A stretch of DNA of 64,000 bases from Microbacterium dauci (GCF_030065535.1 NZ_JASJND010000007.1:248001-312000), one strand, 5' to 3'. Shown: positions 10,685-22,286, numbered from the stretch's first letter. Numbers and translations are program-made. Notes: a model not told the origin generated them from the sequence alone.

Positions 10685-11719
10685 ATGGTCTCGGAACGTG
10701 GACTGCAGGTGCTGCGGGCGATCGTCCAGGATTACGTCGACACCCGCGAGCCCGTCGGCAGCAAGGCGATCGTCGACCGGCACCACTTCGGGGTGTCCGC
10801 TGCGACCATCCGCAACGACATGGCGCTGCTCGAGGATGAAGAGCTCATCGCGGCGCCGCACACCTCGTCGGGCCGCATCCCGACTGACAAGGGCTACCGC
10901 GTCTTCGTCGACCACCTCGCCGAGCTCCGTCCGCTGAGCCCCGCGCAGAAGAACGCGATCGGCGCGTTCCTCGCCGACACCGGAGACCTCGATGATCTGC
11001 TCGTCCGCACGGTCCGCAGTCTCACCCGGCTGACCGGCCAGGTCGCGATCGTCCAGTACCCCTCGTTCGCACGTGCCGATGTCTCCCACGTCGAGGTCGT
11101 GCACCTCGGTGGATCGCGCATCGTCGTCATCGTCGTCACCGACACCGGTCGGGTGTCGCAGCGGGTCGCGTTCCTTGCGTCGGAACCGACCGCCGACGAG
11201 ACCGCGCACCTCAAGCTCAGCGCCGCGAGCCTGCTGACCGGCAAGAGCGTGCGCGATGGGGCGGCTGCAGTGCAGCGCCTGCTCGAGGCCGACGCGGCGC
11301 CGGGTCGCGACGACAACCTGCGGATCGTCCTGCGGACCCTCGCCGAAGAGCTCGAGGAGTTCCGGCAGGACAAGTTGGTGATGGCCGGATCTGCGACGCT
11401 CGCACGCCGCGAGGCCGACTTCCGCGGCAGCATCTCGCCGCTGCTCGAGGCGATCGAGGAGCAGGTCACGCTCCTGCGCCTCATGGGCGAGATGGTCGCC
11501 GGCGACCACGGCCTGGCGACGAGCATCGGCCGCGAGAACGAGCCGTTCGGGCTCGCCGAGGCCTCGGTGGTCGCGGGGGAGTACGACGTCACGGGGTCGC
11601 ACGCGCGACTCGGTGTGCTCGGTCCCACACGCATGGACTACCCCAGCAATCTCGCGGCGGTTCGCGCCGTCGCGCACTACTTGAGCCGACTGCTCGAAGA
11701 AGACGAGCAGTCGCGCTGA
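10685..11719 (+). CDS. hrcA: heat-inducible transcription repressor HrcA
   Basis: The 344-residue protein has an N-terminal winged helix ([20 protein letters not shown], then PVGSKAIV and [13 protein letters not shown]) and a C-terminal dimerisation/GAF-like region ending near [10 protein letters not shown]. HrcA binds CIRCE and represses chaperone genes. ATG 10685 is preferred over GTG 10682 because AGGAGG ends four bases before it. A CIRCE site lies directly upstream, and dnaJ follows on the same strand. Confidence 0.96.
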   Translation: MVSERGLQVLRAIVQDYVDTREPVGSKAIVDRHHFGVSAATIRNDMALLEDEELIAAPHTSSGRIPTDKGYRVFVDHLAELRPLSPAQKNAIGAFLADTGDLDDLLVRTVRSLTRLTGQVAIVQYPSFARADVSHVEVVHLGGSRIVVIVVTDTGRVSQRVAFLASEPTADETAHLKLSAASLLTGKSVRDGAAAVQRLLEADAAPGRDDNLRIVLRTLAEELEEFRQDKLVMAGSATLARREADFRGSISPLLEAIEEQVTLLRLMGEMVAGDHGLATSIGRENEPFGLAEASVVAGEYDVTGSHARLGVLGPTRMDYPSNLAAVRAVAHYLSRLLEEDEQSR

Positions 11720-11750
11720 GCGACGCGGCCTCCGGGCCGGAAAGGTGATT

Positions 11751-12860
11751 GTGGCAGACCACTACGAGGTCCTCGGTGTCGAGCGCGACGCGAGCCCCGA
11801 TGAGATCAAGAAGGCGTACCGCCGGTTGGCCCGGCAGTTGCACCCGGATGTGAACCCAGGTGAGGACGCGGCCGAGCGGTTCAAGCTCGTCACCCACGCC
11901 TACGACGTGCTCAGCGACCCCGAGCAGCGGCAGCGCTACGACCTCGGCGGCGACGGCGGGTTCGGTGGCGGAGCCGGGTTCGGCGGTTTCGGTGACATCT
12001 TCGAGACGTTCTTCGGCGGTGGCGGCGGTGGCCCGCGCGCCGGACGCCCCCGTTCGCGCCGTGAGCGCGGCCAGGACGCACTCGTGCGCGTCGACCTCAC
12101 CCTCGGTGACGTCGTGTTCGGTGTGCACCGCGACCTCGAGGTCGACACGGCCGTGCTGTGCGAGACCTGTCAGGGGTCGTGCTGCCAGCCGGGCACCCAG
12201 CCCGTCACGTGCGACATCTGCCACGGCTCGGGACAGGTGCAGCGCACCGTCCGGAGCCTCCTCGGGAACGTCGTGACCTCGCAGCCGTGCACCACGTGCC
12301 AGGGATACGGCACGACGATCCCGTACCCGTGCTCGGGATGCCAGGGACAGGGCCGTGTGCGCGCGCGTCGCACCGTGTCGATCGACATCCCCGCCGGCGT
12401 CGAGACCGGACTGCGCCTCCAGCTGCCCGGCTCCGGCGAGGTCGGCCCCGCCGGAGGCCCGAACGGCGACCTCTACCTCGAGGTGACGGTCGAGCCGCAC
12501 GACGTGTTCAGCCGCGACGGCGACGACCTGCTCGCGACCCTCGAAGTTTCGATGGTCGACGCGATCCTCGGCACGAGCGTGACGATCGAGTCGCTCGACG
12601 GCCCGGTCGACCTGGACGTGCGCGCCGGCGTGCAGGCGGGCGACGTGCTGACCATCCGCGAGCGCGGCATCACGCCGCTGCGCGGCTCGGGTCGCGGCGA
12701 CCTCAAGATCGGTGTGCAAGTCGTGACTCCGGGTCACCTCGACCCGAAGTCGCGCGCTCTCATCCAGGAGCTCGCGAAGCGCACGAAGCCGGCACCGCCG
12801 CACCTCGCCGAGTTCCACCCGGGACTGTTCGCGAAGCTCCGCGACAAGTTCAAGCGCTGA
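11751..12860 (+). CDS. dnaJ: chaperone DnaJ (second actinobacterial copy, DnaJ2 type)
   Basis: The 369-residue protein has a J domain with HPD at 31-33, a Gly/Phe-rich stretch and four CxxCxGxG zinc repeats. The first is altered (CETCQGSC, last Gly replaced). The C-terminal substrate-binding domains follow. It stimulates DnaK and delivers unfolded substrates. Linkage to hrcA, not to dnaK-grpE, marks it as the DnaJ2 paralogue. GTG 11751 is chosen because GGAAAGG lies six bases upstream and the J domain starts at once. Confidence 0.93.
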   Translation: MADHYEVLGVERDASPDEIKKAYRRLARQLHPDVNPGEDAAERFKLVTHAYDVLSDPEQRQRYDLGGDGGFGGGAGFGGFGDIFETFFGGGGGGPRAGRPRSRRERGQDALVRVDLTLGDVVFGVHRDLEVDTAVLCETCQGSCCQPGTQPVTCDICHGSGQVQRTVRSLLGNVVTSQPCTTCQGYGTTIPYPCSGCQGQGRVRARRTVSIDIPAGVETGLRLQLPGSGEVGPAGGPNGDLYLEVTVEPHDVFSRDGDDLLATLEVSMVDAILGTSVTIESLDGPVDLDVRAGVQAGDVLTIRERGITPLRGSGRGDLKIGVQVVTPGHLDPKSRALIQELAKRTKPAPPHLAEFHPGLFAKLRDKFKR

Positions 12861-12862
12861 TC

Positions 12863-13600
12863 GTGGCGCTGCACTTCCTCCTCGAGTCCGCGGCGGATGC
12901 CGCCGTCGGCGACGTCGTGGTCCTCGGCGGTGCCGAGGCCCACCACGCCGCCTCGGTGCGACGTGTCCGCGTCGGCGAGGCGGTCACGGTGGGCGACGGC
13001 CGTGGCGTGTGGCTGACCGGAACCGTGGCATCCGTGCAGCCCAAGGAAGTGCAGATCGAGGTCACGAGCCGCGAGGACGTGCCCGAGCCGCAGCCGCGCA
13101 CCGTTCTGGTGCAGGCGCTCGCGAAGGGCGACCGCGACGAGCTCGCGGTGCAGGCCGCGACCGAGCTCGGGATCGACGAGATCGTGCCGTGGCAGGCGTC
13201 GCGGAGCGTCAGCCGATGGGATGCCGCGAAGGTGGCGAAGGGCGTCGCGCGGTGGGAGACGATCTCGCGAGAAGCCGCCAAACAGGCGCACCGGCCGCGG
13301 TTGGCATCCGTGTCGGCACCCGTGACGACCGCGCAGCTCGCCGCACGCGCCGGAGTCTCGCGGATGCTGATCCTCGAGCCGACCGCCGATGCCGCCCTGA
13401 CATCGCTCACATGGGATGCCGCGGACGAACGGGACGTCGTCCTCGTCGTAGGGCCGGAGGGCGGCATCGCACCGGACGAGCTCGACGTGCTCCAGGCTGC
13501 CGGGGCGACGCTCGTCCGCCTCGGCGACACGGTGCTCCGCACCTCGACGGCCGGGCCCGTCGCGCTCGCCCTCGTGAACGCCGGACTCGGCCGCTGGTGA
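12863..13600 (+). CDS. rsmE: 16S rRNA (uracil1498-N3)-methyltransferase
   Basis: The 245-residue SPOUT methyltransferase shows an N-terminal PUA-like part (HHAASVRRVRVGE), the central AATELGIDEIVPWQA and the knot motif VVGPEGGIAPDELD, with LGDTVLRTSTAG near the C-terminus. These are the RsmE signatures. The GTG start lies two bases after the dnaJ stop, so the two genes are probably coupled. The hrcA-dnaJ-rsmE order is common in Gram-positive bacteria. Confidence 0.93.
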   Translation: MALHFLLESAADAAVGDVVVLGGAEAHHAASVRRVRVGEAVTVGDGRGVWLTGTVASVQPKEVQIEVTSREDVPEPQPRTVLVQALAKGDRDELAVQAATELGIDEIVPWQASRSVSRWDAAKVAKGVARWETISREAAKQAHRPRLASVSAPVTTAQLAARAGVSRMLILEPTADAALTSLTWDAADERDVVLVVGPEGGIAPDELDVLQAAGATLVRLGDTVLRTSTAGPVALALVNAGLGRW

Positions 13601-13633
13601 CCCGGCGCCCGGCTCAGCGGAAGGCCTCGCGAC

Positions 13634-13639
13634 TAGACT
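13634..13639 (+). promoter_or_regulatory. -10 box giving a leaderless HIT-phoH operon mRNA
   Basis: TAGACT is followed by exactly seven bases and then ATG 13647. This places the transcription start at or next to the A of the start codon. No Shine-Dalgarno sequence lies between them. Confidence 0.6.
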
Positions 13640-13646
13640 GGACGGC

Positions 13647-13994
13647 ATGAGCGAGCCGTCGATCTTCACCCGCATCCTCCAGGGCGAGATCCCTTCGGAG
13701 ATCATCGCCGAGACCGAGAACGCCTTCGCCATCCGCGACATCGCGCCGAAGGCGCCGGTCCACCTCCTCGTCATCCCCAAGACGCCGCAGTACCGCGACG
13801 TCGTCGAACTCGCCGCGGGCGACCCGGCGCTGCTGGCCGAGGTCGTCGGCCTCGCGAACACGCTCGCGGGCGAACACACGGACGGCGAGTTCCGCCTTGT
13901 CTTCAACACCGGCGCCGCCGCCGGTCAGACCGTCTTCCACGTGCACGCGCACGTGCTCGGCGGTGGCCTCACCGAAGGGAGCCTGGGTGCCTGA
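13647..13994 (+). CDS. HIT family nucleotide hydrolase/transferase
   Basis: The 115-residue protein is the HinT-type single HIT domain, beginning IFTRILQGEIPSEII and ending with the histidine triad HVHAHVLGG. These enzymes hydrolyse nucleoside phosphoramidates and aminoacyl-AMP. It is the first gene of the HIT-phoH-ybeY-CNNM-era operon; its stop overlaps the phoH start by eight bases. The mRNA is predicted leaderless. Confidence 0.92.
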   Translation: MSEPSIFTRILQGEIPSEIIAETENAFAIRDIAPKAPVHLLVIPKTPQYRDVVELAAGDPALLAEVVGLANTLAGEHTDGEFRLVFNTGAAAGQTVFHVHAHVLGGGLTEGSLGA

Positions 13995-15090
13995 GCACAC
14001 CACGAGCCCGAACGACACCCCCGACCACACCGTCGCCCGCATCTACGCGGACGGCGTCGCCATGGTCCAACTGCTCGGCCCGCAGGACCGGCTGCTGCGC
14101 ACCGTCGAGCGGGAGCACCCCGACGTGCAGGTGCACGTCCGGGGGAACGAGATCACGCTGACCGGTGCCGCAGACGCCGTCGCACGCGCCCACGAGCTCG
14201 TGGACGAACTCATCGGCATGGCCCGGTCGGGGCAGGGCCTCGACCCGAGCGATGTCACGCAGTCGAACCGCATCCTGAACGAGGGCTCCGGCATGCGTCC
14301 CTCCGAGGTGCTCGGTGAGGCGATCCTGTCGTCGCGCGGCAAGGTCATCCGTCCGAAGACGATGGGGCAGAAGGAATACGTCGACGCGATCGAGGACCAC
14401 ACGATCGTCTTCGGCATCGGCCCCGCCGGTACCGGAAAGACGTACCTCGCGATGGCGAAGGCCGTGCAGGCGCTCCAGCGCAAGGAAGTCAGCCGCATCA
14501 TCCTCACGCGGCCAGCCGTCGAGGCGGGAGAGCGGCTCGGGTTCCTGCCCGGCACGCTCACCGACAAGATCGACCCGTATCTGCGGCCGCTGTACGACGC
14601 TCTCAACGAGATGATGGACCCCGAGCTGGTGCCCAAGCTCATGGCATCCGGCACCATCGAGGTCGCGCCGCTCGCGTACATGCGAGGTCGCACGCTGAAC
14701 GATTCGTTCGTCGTGCTCGACGAGGCGCAGAACACGACGCCCGAGCAGATGAAGATGTTCCTCACCCGCCTCGGCTTCGGTACGCGCATGGTCGTGACCG
14801 GCGACATCACGCAGATCGACCTGCCGCAGGGCGCGTCGGGGCTGCGGCTCGTGACCCGTGTGCTCAAGGACATCGACGACATCCACTTCTCGATGCTCAC
14901 GAGCGCGGACGTCGTCCGGCACACGCTCGTCGGCCGCATCGTCGATGCGTACAGCGCCTACGACGAAGAGCGGCTCGCGGCGCGTCGCGACCGAGACGAG
15001 GCGAGCGAGTTCGCCAACCGGGCCGAGCGTCGCTCGAGCCTGCGACCGAGCGGTCCGCGCGACCGTCAGCCCAAGCGAGGACGTTCATGA
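13987..15090 (+). CDS. phoH: PhoH family ATPase
   Basis: The 367-residue product has an N-terminal KH-like domain and a RecA-like ATPase core with Walker A GPAGTGKTYLA near residue 142 and Walker B FVVLDEAQN. PhoH-like proteins couple ATP hydrolysis to RNA handling and neighbour ybeY in many genomes, suggesting a shared role in ribosome maturation. The GTG at 13987 overlaps the end of the HIT gene, and the stop overlaps ybeY through ATGA. Confidence 0.93.
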   Translation: MPEHTTSPNDTPDHTVARIYADGVAMVQLLGPQDRLLRTVEREHPDVQVHVRGNEITLTGAADAVARAHELVDELIGMARSGQGLDPSDVTQSNRILNEGSGMRPSEVLGEAILSSRGKVIRPKTMGQKEYVDAIEDHTIVFGIGPAGTGKTYLAMAKAVQALQRKEVSRIILTRPAVEAGERLGFLPGTLTDKIDPYLRPLYDALNEMMDPELVPKLMASGTIEVAPLAYMRGRTLNDSFVVLDEAQNTTPEQMKMFLTRLGFGTRMVVTGDITQIDLPQGASGLRLVTRVLKDIDDIHFSMLTSADVVRHTLVGRIVDAYSAYDEERLAARRDRDEASEFANRAERRSSLRPSGPRDRQPKRGRS

Positions 15091-15554
15091 CGATCGAGAT
15101 CACCAACGAGTCGGGCGTCGAGATCGACGAGACCGTGCTGCTGCGGCTCACCGAGCACAACCTGGCCGAGCTGCATGTCAGCCCGGACGCCGACCTCGCG
15201 ATCCTCCTGGTCGACGAGGGCGCGATGGAGGCGCTGCACGTCCAGTGGATGGACGAGCCCGGCCCGACCGACGTGCTGAGCTTCCCAATGGACGAGCTCC
15301 GCCCCGGTACCGACGAGTCGCCGACGCCCGCCGGGCTTCTCGGCGACATCGTGCTCTGCCCGCAGGTCGCCGAGACGCAGGCGCAGGCCGCGAAGCACAC
15401 GACCGTCGACGAGCTCATCCTGCTCACGACGCACGGACTGCTCCACCTGCTCGGGTTCGACCACGCCGAGCCCGAGGAGGAGCGCGAGATGTTCGGCCTG
15501 CAGAAGGAGCTCATCGCGGCGTTCCACGCAAGCGAGCGCCGCCGCCGCGCATGA
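15087..15554 (+). CDS. ybeY: endoribonuclease YbeY (rRNA maturation factor)
   Basis: The 155-residue metalloprotein has the zinc-binding motif HGLLHLLGFDH (H116, H120, H126), preceded by TDVLSFPMDE and GDIVLCPQV, the other conserved YbeY blocks. It acts in 16S rRNA 3'-end maturation and quality control. Both ends overlap neighbours by ATGA (15087-15090 and 15551-15554), so translation is coupled through the operon. Confidence 0.95.
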   Translation: MTIEITNESGVEIDETVLLRLTEHNLAELHVSPDADLAILLVDEGAMEALHVQWMDEPGPTDVLSFPMDELRPGTDESPTPAGLLGDIVLCPQVAETQAQAAKHTTVDELILLTTHGLLHLLGFDHAEPEEEREMFGLQKELIAAFHASERRRRA

Positions 15555-16873
15555 CCGAGATCCTCCTCCTCGTCGCTGCCGTCCTCCTGGTCGCCCTCGG
15601 CGGGCTCATGGCCTCGCTCGAGGCCGCGCTCGATGTCACCTCCCGTAGTGACCTCGAGAACCTCGCCGAGACGGCGCGCAGCAAGCGCTCCCTCGAGCGG
15701 ATCGCTGCGGACCCGGATGCGCACCGCACCGCGGTCGTCTTCATCCGCATCCTCGTCGAGACCGCCGCGGCCGTGCTCGTCACGGTCGCGTTCATGCTCA
15801 TCTTCGACAACATCTGGTGGGCGATGCTCGCCGCCGTCGTCGTGATGACGATCACCTCATTCGTGCTCGTCGGCGCCTCGCCGCGCGCCGTCGGCCGCCA
15901 GCACTCGAAGGGCTTCCTCCGCGCCTGTGCGCCGCTCATCCGCGGCGCGCGCACCGTCCTCGGCCCGCTGGCGCACCTGCTGGTCGTCGTCGGCGACCGG
16001 TTGACCCCCGGCATCCACCGAGGCGCGTCGTTCGCGTCGGAGGAGCAGCTGCTGAGCATGGTCGACGAGGCCGCGTCGCAGGCGTTGATCGAGGCCGACG
16101 ACCGCGATCTCATCCACTCGGTGTTCGACTTCACGGATCGGTTCGTGCGCGCCGTCATGGTGCCCCGGACCGACATGGTGACGGTGGATGCCGCCACCAC
16201 GACGCAGCAGGCCATGACGCTGTTCCTCGACAAGGGCGTGTCCCGCATCCCCGTCGCCGACGGCGAAGCCGACGACATCACCGGCGTCGTGTACCTGAAG
16301 GACCTCGTGCAGTTCGCGTTCCGCGACGAGTCGGCCTGGCGCGGCGTGCCGGTGGCGCAGATCGCGCGCCCCGCGGTTTTCGTGCCGGAGTCGATGCGCG
16401 CCGAGACGCTGCTGCAGCAGATGAAGCGCGAGGCCGTGCACGTCTGCCTCGTCGTCGACGAGTACGGCGGCGTGTCGGGGCTCGTGACGCTCGAGGACCT
16501 CATCGAGGAGCTCGTGGGCGAGATCGCCGACGAGTACGACTCGCGTCAGACCGAGGTGTCCGACATGGGCGACGGCCGGTTCCGGGTGAGCACCCGCCTG
16601 GCCCTCGACGAGGTCGGCGACCTGTTCGGCATCGAGCTCGAAGACGACGACGTCGACTCGATCGGCGGCCTGTTCGGCAAGGCGCTCGGCAGCGTCCCGG
16701 TTCCGGGCGCGCGTGTCGAGTACGGCGGCCTCGTGATGACCGGCGGCACCTCTCGCGGCCGCGGTCGCGGGCTCGCCACCGTGTTCGTCGAGCGCTCTGA
16801 GAGCCTTGAAGCAGCGGATGCCGCGTTCGCGCCGTCCACCGGAGAGATCCGCATCTCGCGGGGATCGGAGTGA
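15551..16873 (+). CDS. CNNM/CorC-type transporter-associated membrane protein (hemolysin family)
   Basis: The 440-residue protein begins with a DUF21/CNNM membrane domain (three to four hydrophobic segments within 1-135). A pair of CBS domains follows (about 195-330, with MVPRTDMVTVD and VHVCLVVDEYGGVSGLVTLE), then a C-terminal CorC/HlyC domain. Family members mediate or regulate Mg/Co efflux. It sits between ybeY and era, a widespread arrangement. The ATG overlaps the ybeY stop. Confidence 0.9.
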   Translation: MTEILLLVAAVLLVALGGLMASLEAALDVTSRSDLENLAETARSKRSLERIAADPDAHRTAVVFIRILVETAAAVLVTVAFMLIFDNIWWAMLAAVVVMTITSFVLVGASPRAVGRQHSKGFLRACAPLIRGARTVLGPLAHLLVVVGDRLTPGIHRGASFASEEQLLSMVDEAASQALIEADDRDLIHSVFDFTDRFVRAVMVPRTDMVTVDAATTTQQAMTLFLDKGVSRIPVADGEADDITGVVYLKDLVQFAFRDESAWRGVPVAQIARPAVFVPESMRAETLLQQMKREAVHVCLVVDEYGGVSGLVTLEDLIEELVGEIADEYDSRQTEVSDMGDGRFRVSTRLALDEVGDLFGIELEDDDVDSIGGLFGKALGSVPVPGARVEYGGLVMTGGTSRGRGRGLATVFVERSESLEAADAAFAPSTGEIRISRGSE

Positions 16874-16875
16874 CC

Positions 16876-17766
16876 ATGACCGACCGGTCCGGATTCGTGA
16901 CCTTCGTGGGACGCCCCAACGTCGGCAAGTCGACCTTGACGAACGCCCTCGTCGGCGAGAAGGTCGCCATCACGAGCGACAAGCCGCAAACGACACGCCG
17001 CGCGATCCGCGGCATCGTGAACCGCCCCGGCGGCCAGCTCGTGATCGTCGACACCCCCGGCATCCACAAGCCGCGGACGCTCTTGGGTCAGCGCCTCAAC
17101 GACCTCGTCGAGCAGGTGCTCGGCGATGTCGACGCGATCGGATTCCTGGTGCCCGCGACCGAGAAGGTCGGGCCGGGTGACCGCCGCATCGCGGCATCCC
17201 TCGACGGCTACCCGCGCGCGAAGAAGGTCGCGATCGTGACGAAGGTCGACGTGGCCTCGCGCGACGAGATCACCGAGCGGCTCATGGAGGTCGACGCGCT
17301 CCGCGAGGACTGGGCCGCCGTCATCCCGCTGTCGGCCGTGACCGACGACCAGCTCGACGTCCTCAGCGACGAGCTGCTGAAGCTCATGCCGACCGGCCCC
17401 GCGCTCTACCCGGAGGGCGTCGTCACCGACGAGTCCGTCGAGGACCGGATCGCGGAGATCATCCGCGAGGCGGCGCTCGACGGTGTGCGTGACGAACTGC
17501 CGCACTCCATCGCGGTGACGGTGGAGGACATCGCCGACCGTGAGGACAGCGACCTCACCGACGTCTACGCGAACATCGTCGTCGAGCGCGACAGCCAGAA
17601 GGCGATCATCATCGGTCGCAAGGGCTCGCGCCTCGCCGACGTGGGTGCGCGCGCCCGTGCCGGCATCGAGCCGTTGCTCGGGCGCCGCGTGTTCCTCTCG
17701 CTGCACGTGCGCGTCGCCAAGGAATGGCAGCGCGACCCGAAGCAGCTCGGCCGGCTCGGGTTCTGA
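16876..17766 (+). CDS. era: GTPase Era
   Basis: The 296-residue product has G1 GRPNVGKS (12-19), G3 DTPGIHKP, G4 TKVD and a C-terminal KH domain (IVVERDSQKAIIIGRKGS). Era binds the 3' end of 16S rRNA and acts in small-subunit assembly, consistent with ybeY in the same operon. A GTG at 16870 overlaps the previous stop, but ATG 16876 is preferred because GGAG lies five bases upstream. Confidence 0.96.
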   Translation: MTDRSGFVTFVGRPNVGKSTLTNALVGEKVAITSDKPQTTRRAIRGIVNRPGGQLVIVDTPGIHKPRTLLGQRLNDLVEQVLGDVDAIGFLVPATEKVGPGDRRIAASLDGYPRAKKVAIVTKVDVASRDEITERLMEVDALREDWAAVIPLSAVTDDQLDVLSDELLKLMPTGPALYPEGVVTDESVEDRIAEIIREAALDGVRDELPHSIAVTVEDIADREDSDLTDVYANIVVERDSQKAIIIGRKGSRLADVGARARAGIEPLLGRRVFLSLHVRVAKEWQRDPKQLGRLGF

Positions 17767-17773
17767 GGCCGCC

Positions 17774-18703
17774 ATGGCGCACGCGTGGTTCGGGACCGGT
17801 CCCGACGGCATCGACGACTGGAGGTTCGCCTCGGTCGAGGTGCCGGCACCAGGTCCCGGCGAGGTGACCATCCGGGTGCATGCTGCGGGGATGAACCCCG
17901 CCGACGCGAAGTTCAGCAGCCGTCCCGTCGGGGCGGACCCTGCCCGGATCGGCTACGAGGTCTCGGGTGAGCTGACCGCCATCGGCCCCGACACCGAGAT
18001 CAGCTCCGGCGCCGCTGCCGTCGGGGACGACGTGCTCGCGTTCCGCGTCAGCGGCGGCTACGCGACCGAGCTCGCCGTCCCCGCGAGCAAGGTGTTCCAC
18101 AAGCCCGCCACCCTCACCCACCCCGAGGCGGCGAACCTGCTCCTCGCCGGCACGACTGCGGCCGAGCTCGTAGACCGGAGCGGCGCCGTCGCCGGCGACA
18201 CGATCCTGCTGCACGGTGCGTCCGGTGGCGTCGGCGTGAGCGTGTTGCAGCAGGCCGCAGCGCTCGGGATCCGCGTCGTCGGCACCGCGAGTGCGGCCAA
18301 CGCCGACGCAGTGCGCCGGTACGGCGGCATCCCGATCGCGTACGGCGACGGACTCGAACAGCGGGCGACGGATGCCGCGGGCGCGCCCTTCGTCGCGGCG
18401 CTCGACGCCGTCGGCACCGATGAGGCGATCGCGGTGTCGCTCGCGCTCGTCGCCGACCCGGCGCGCATCATCACCATCGTGCGCGCCGACCGGGTGGAGC
18501 CGGACGGCATCGTCATGATCGGTGGCATGAAGAAGTCGAGCGCGGAGTTCCGCGACGCGGCGCGACCGCGCATCGTCGAGCTCGCCGCGCGAGGCCTGTT
18601 GACCGTACCCGTCGCGCGCACCTTTCCGCTCGCCGACGCACAGGAGGCTGCCCGCCTGCTCATGACCGGGCACGCCGGCGGCAACCTCGCGCTCCTGCCC
18701 TGA
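17774..18703 (+). CDS. NADP-dependent zinc-independent alcohol dehydrogenase/quinone oxidoreductase
   Basis: The 309-residue MDR-family protein has an N-terminal GroES-like domain (VHAAGMNPADAKF) and a Rossmann domain with HGASGGVGVSVLQQA. It lacks the structural-zinc cysteines, like quinone oxidoreductase (QOR)-type enzymes. The true substrate is unknown. It starts 7 bp after era on the same strand and may be cotranscribed; it is convergent with the lipoprotein gene. Confidence 0.8.
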   Translation: MAHAWFGTGPDGIDDWRFASVEVPAPGPGEVTIRVHAAGMNPADAKFSSRPVGADPARIGYEVSGELTAIGPDTEISSGAAAVGDDVLAFRVSGGYATELAVPASKVFHKPATLTHPEAANLLLAGTTAAELVDRSGAVAGDTILLHGASGGVGVSVLQQAAALGIRVVGTASAANADAVRRYGGIPIAYGDGLEQRATDAAGAPFVAALDAVGTDEAIAVSLALVADPARIITIVRADRVEPDGIVMIGGMKKSSAEFRDAARPRIVELAARGLLTVPVARTFPLADAQEAARLLMTGHAGGNLALLP

Positions 18704-18711
18704 GTCCAGAC

Positions 18712-19350
18712 TTACGGGAGCGGCGTGATCGCAGACCGGATGATCACCGTGTCGGCGCCGAAGTCCGCGTCCGCGGCATCCTGCCACGTTCCGTCGTCCC
18801 AGACGACGTCGACCCACAGCCAGCCGTTCTCGGGGTACGAGGCGAGGTACGTCTCGCCGAGCAGGTCGGGGAGTTGCTCCTGCAGGTCGAGCAGGTCGGC
18901 CTCGTCGCCCGCGCCGGGCTCGCCGCCGGTCGGGTCCTCGCGCATGATCGGGTCGTAGAGCGCGAGCATGATTGGCGCCTGCGTGACGGCGAACGTGGTG
19001 CCGTCGTAGGTGCCCTGCACCGCGTACGAGCCCCAGGTGACGTCGCCCGATGACTCCGAGCCGTCGACGCCCTCCCACGACCAGTCTTCGAGCGGGATGC
19101 CGCTGCACTGGGGTGGATACGACTCGGCGACCGCACCCAAGCACAGTTCGATGCCGTCAGGGGTGTCCATGACCGTCCCCTGCGCGACGACCTCGCCGGT
19201 GGGTGGTCCCGGGAACACGACGCCGAGCGACGGCTCCGGCGAGGTGGACGGAGCGGCGCCGGGGGCACCGGCATCCGCCGGGGTGGCGCAGGAAGCGAGC
19301 AGGAGCGCGGCGCCGGCGACGAGTCCCGCGGCGAGGTGACGGTGCATCAT
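18712..19350 (-). CDS. putative lipoprotein
   Basis: The 212-residue protein begins with a signal sequence ending in the lipobox LLASC, so it is probably lipid-anchored outside the cytoplasmic membrane. The mature part is acidic with a Pro/Ser/Glu linker (GAPSTSPEPS) and many Trp and Asp residues; I recognise no domain. Start ATG 19350 is chosen to put the lipobox at about residue 18. The frame stays open upstream to 19485 but would spoil the signal peptide. Confidence 0.65.
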   Translation of the reverse strand: MMHRHLAAGLVAGAALLLASCATPADAGAPGAAPSTSPEPSLGVVFPGPPTGEVVAQGTVMDTPDGIELCLGAVAESYPPQCSGIPLEDWSWEGVDGSESSGDVTWGSYAVQGTYDGTTFAVTQAPIMLALYDPIMREDPTGGEPGAGDEADLLDLQEQLPDLLGETYLASYPENGWLWVDVVWDDGTWQDAADADFGADTVIIRSAITPLP

Positions 19351-19412
19351 GCCCGAGGAGTGTCGGGATGCCGCGGATCGTCTCACGGCCGGTCCGCGCC
19401 GGCGATCGGGTG

Positions 19413-19418
19413 TACTGT
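19413..19418 (+). promoter_or_regulatory. -10 box of the leuA leader transcript
   Basis: TACTGT lies seven bases before the ATG of the leader peptide at 19426, so the leader peptide would be translated from a leaderless mRNA that starts at its own initiation codon. Confidence 0.55.
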
Positions 19419-19425
19419 GGTCGGC

Positions 19426-21305
<1,880 letters not shown>

Positions 21306-21448
21306 GCCCGGCCTCGGCCGCGGCCTCACGGCCGTGCGCCGCGGGTCCGCGGCCGCGCTCCGTCCGGCGCTGGCTGCGGCATTGGCTCGTAGTATCCGTC
21401 CCGGCATCCGCCAGCCACCCATCGCGGCATCCGCCCAGCCGAACGGCG

Positions 21449-21511
21449 AGAGAACACCGCTGCGCCGAGAGAACGGTTGCGACCCGTTCTCTCGGCGCGC
21501 AGGTGTTCTCT
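21449..21511. repeat. long two-part inverted repeat between leuA and the TRIC gene
   Basis: An outer 10-bp pair (21449-21458 with 21502-21511) and an inner 15-bp pair (21462-21476 with 21484-21498) form one near-continuous hairpin with a seven-base loop. Both halves of each arm contain GAGAGAAC, so the element is itself a duplicated palindrome. It lies between convergent genes and may terminate both, but it has no T-tract and resembles a REP-type intergenic element. The rest of 21306-21569 is very GC-rich and holds no gene I can support. Confidence 0.6.
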
Positions 21512-21529
21512 GGCGGCGGGCTTCTCTCA

Positions 21530-21561
21530 CACCGAGCGGATGCCGCACCGAGCGGATGCCG
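21530..21561. repeat. tandem duplication of a 16-bp unit
   Basis: CACCGAGCGGATGCCG occurs twice head to tail (21530-21545 and 21546-21561), directly before the stop codon of the minus-strand TRIC gene. Each unit contains the locally overrepresented heptamer GGATGCC. Confidence 0.7.
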
Positions 21562-21569
21562 CGCGCCGC

Positions 21570-22256
21570 TTAGGAGCGGATGATCGGGATCGCGGAGGTC
21601 TCCACGGCCACCTTGCGGCGGTAGAGCGCGCGCTGCTCGGGCAGCGAGATGTCGAAGATCACGGCGAGCAGGCGGATCACCGTGGTGACCCCGATGCACG
21701 CGACTGCGGCGGGGACCGCGGGGACCCCGAATGCGTCGAGGACGGCGTAGGCGGCGGCCCCGCCGCCCGCCGCGACCGCGTAGAGCGATCCGACGTGCAT
21801 CATCGCGACGGGCAGCCCCATGAACACGTCGCGGAGGAGGCCACCGCCGACCGCGGCGCACACGCCGACGAAGATCGCGGGGATGGGCGGCAGGCCGAGC
21901 GCGAACGCCTTCGTCGTGCCGAACGCGCCGAACATCCCGATCACCACGGCGTCGAGGCCGACGATGACGGCGTTGAGTCGCTGGAACACGTTCGCGAGCA
22001 GCATCCCGACGAGGGCGGCGCCCGTCGCGGTGAGGAGGTACCAGTTGCTCTGCAGGGCCGCCGGGGTCGTGTTCAGCAGCAGGTCGCGGATCATGCCGCC
22101 GCCGAGGCCCATCACGATGCCGATGATCGCGACGCCGAGCAGATCGAGGCGGCGCTGGCCCACGAAACCCGACGCGAACAGGGCGCCCTGGACGCCGCCG
22201 AGTCCCACCGCGGTGAGGTCGGCCCAGAGCGGGATGAGGAACTGCGGCTCGGTCAC
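21570..22256 (-). CDS. trimeric intracellular cation (TRIC)-type channel, UPF0126 family
   Basis: The 228-residue membrane protein has about seven hydrophobic helices in two homologous halves. Each half carries the family signature GGGxxRD ([10 protein letters not shown] near 70 and [11 protein letters not shown] near 155). Prokaryotic TRIC proteins are homotrimeric K+ channels; older annotation calls them UPF0126 or putative glycine transporters. GTG 22256 is chosen because GAAGG lies upstream and the first helix follows. Confidence 0.85.
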   Translation of the reverse strand: MTEPQFLIPLWADLTAVGLGGVQGALFASGFVGQRRLDLLGVAIIGIVMGLGGGMIRDLLLNTTPAALQSNWYLLTATGAALVGMLLANVFQRLNAVIVGLDAVVIGMFGAFGTTKAFALGLPPIPAIFVGVCAAVGGGLLRDVFMGLPVAMMHVGSLYAVAAGGGAAAYAVLDAFGVPAVPAAVACIGVTTVIRLLAVIFDISLPEQRALYRRKVAVETSAIPIIRS

Positions 22257-22280
22257 GCCTTCATTGTCCCCTGCGCGCGG

Positions 22281-22286
22281 GATAAT
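22281..22286 (+). promoter_or_regulatory. -10 box of recO
   Basis: GATAAT lies six bases before GTG 22293. This spacing predicts a leaderless recO transcript and supports GTG over the in-frame ATG at 22290, which would be only three bases from the box. Confidence 0.5.
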
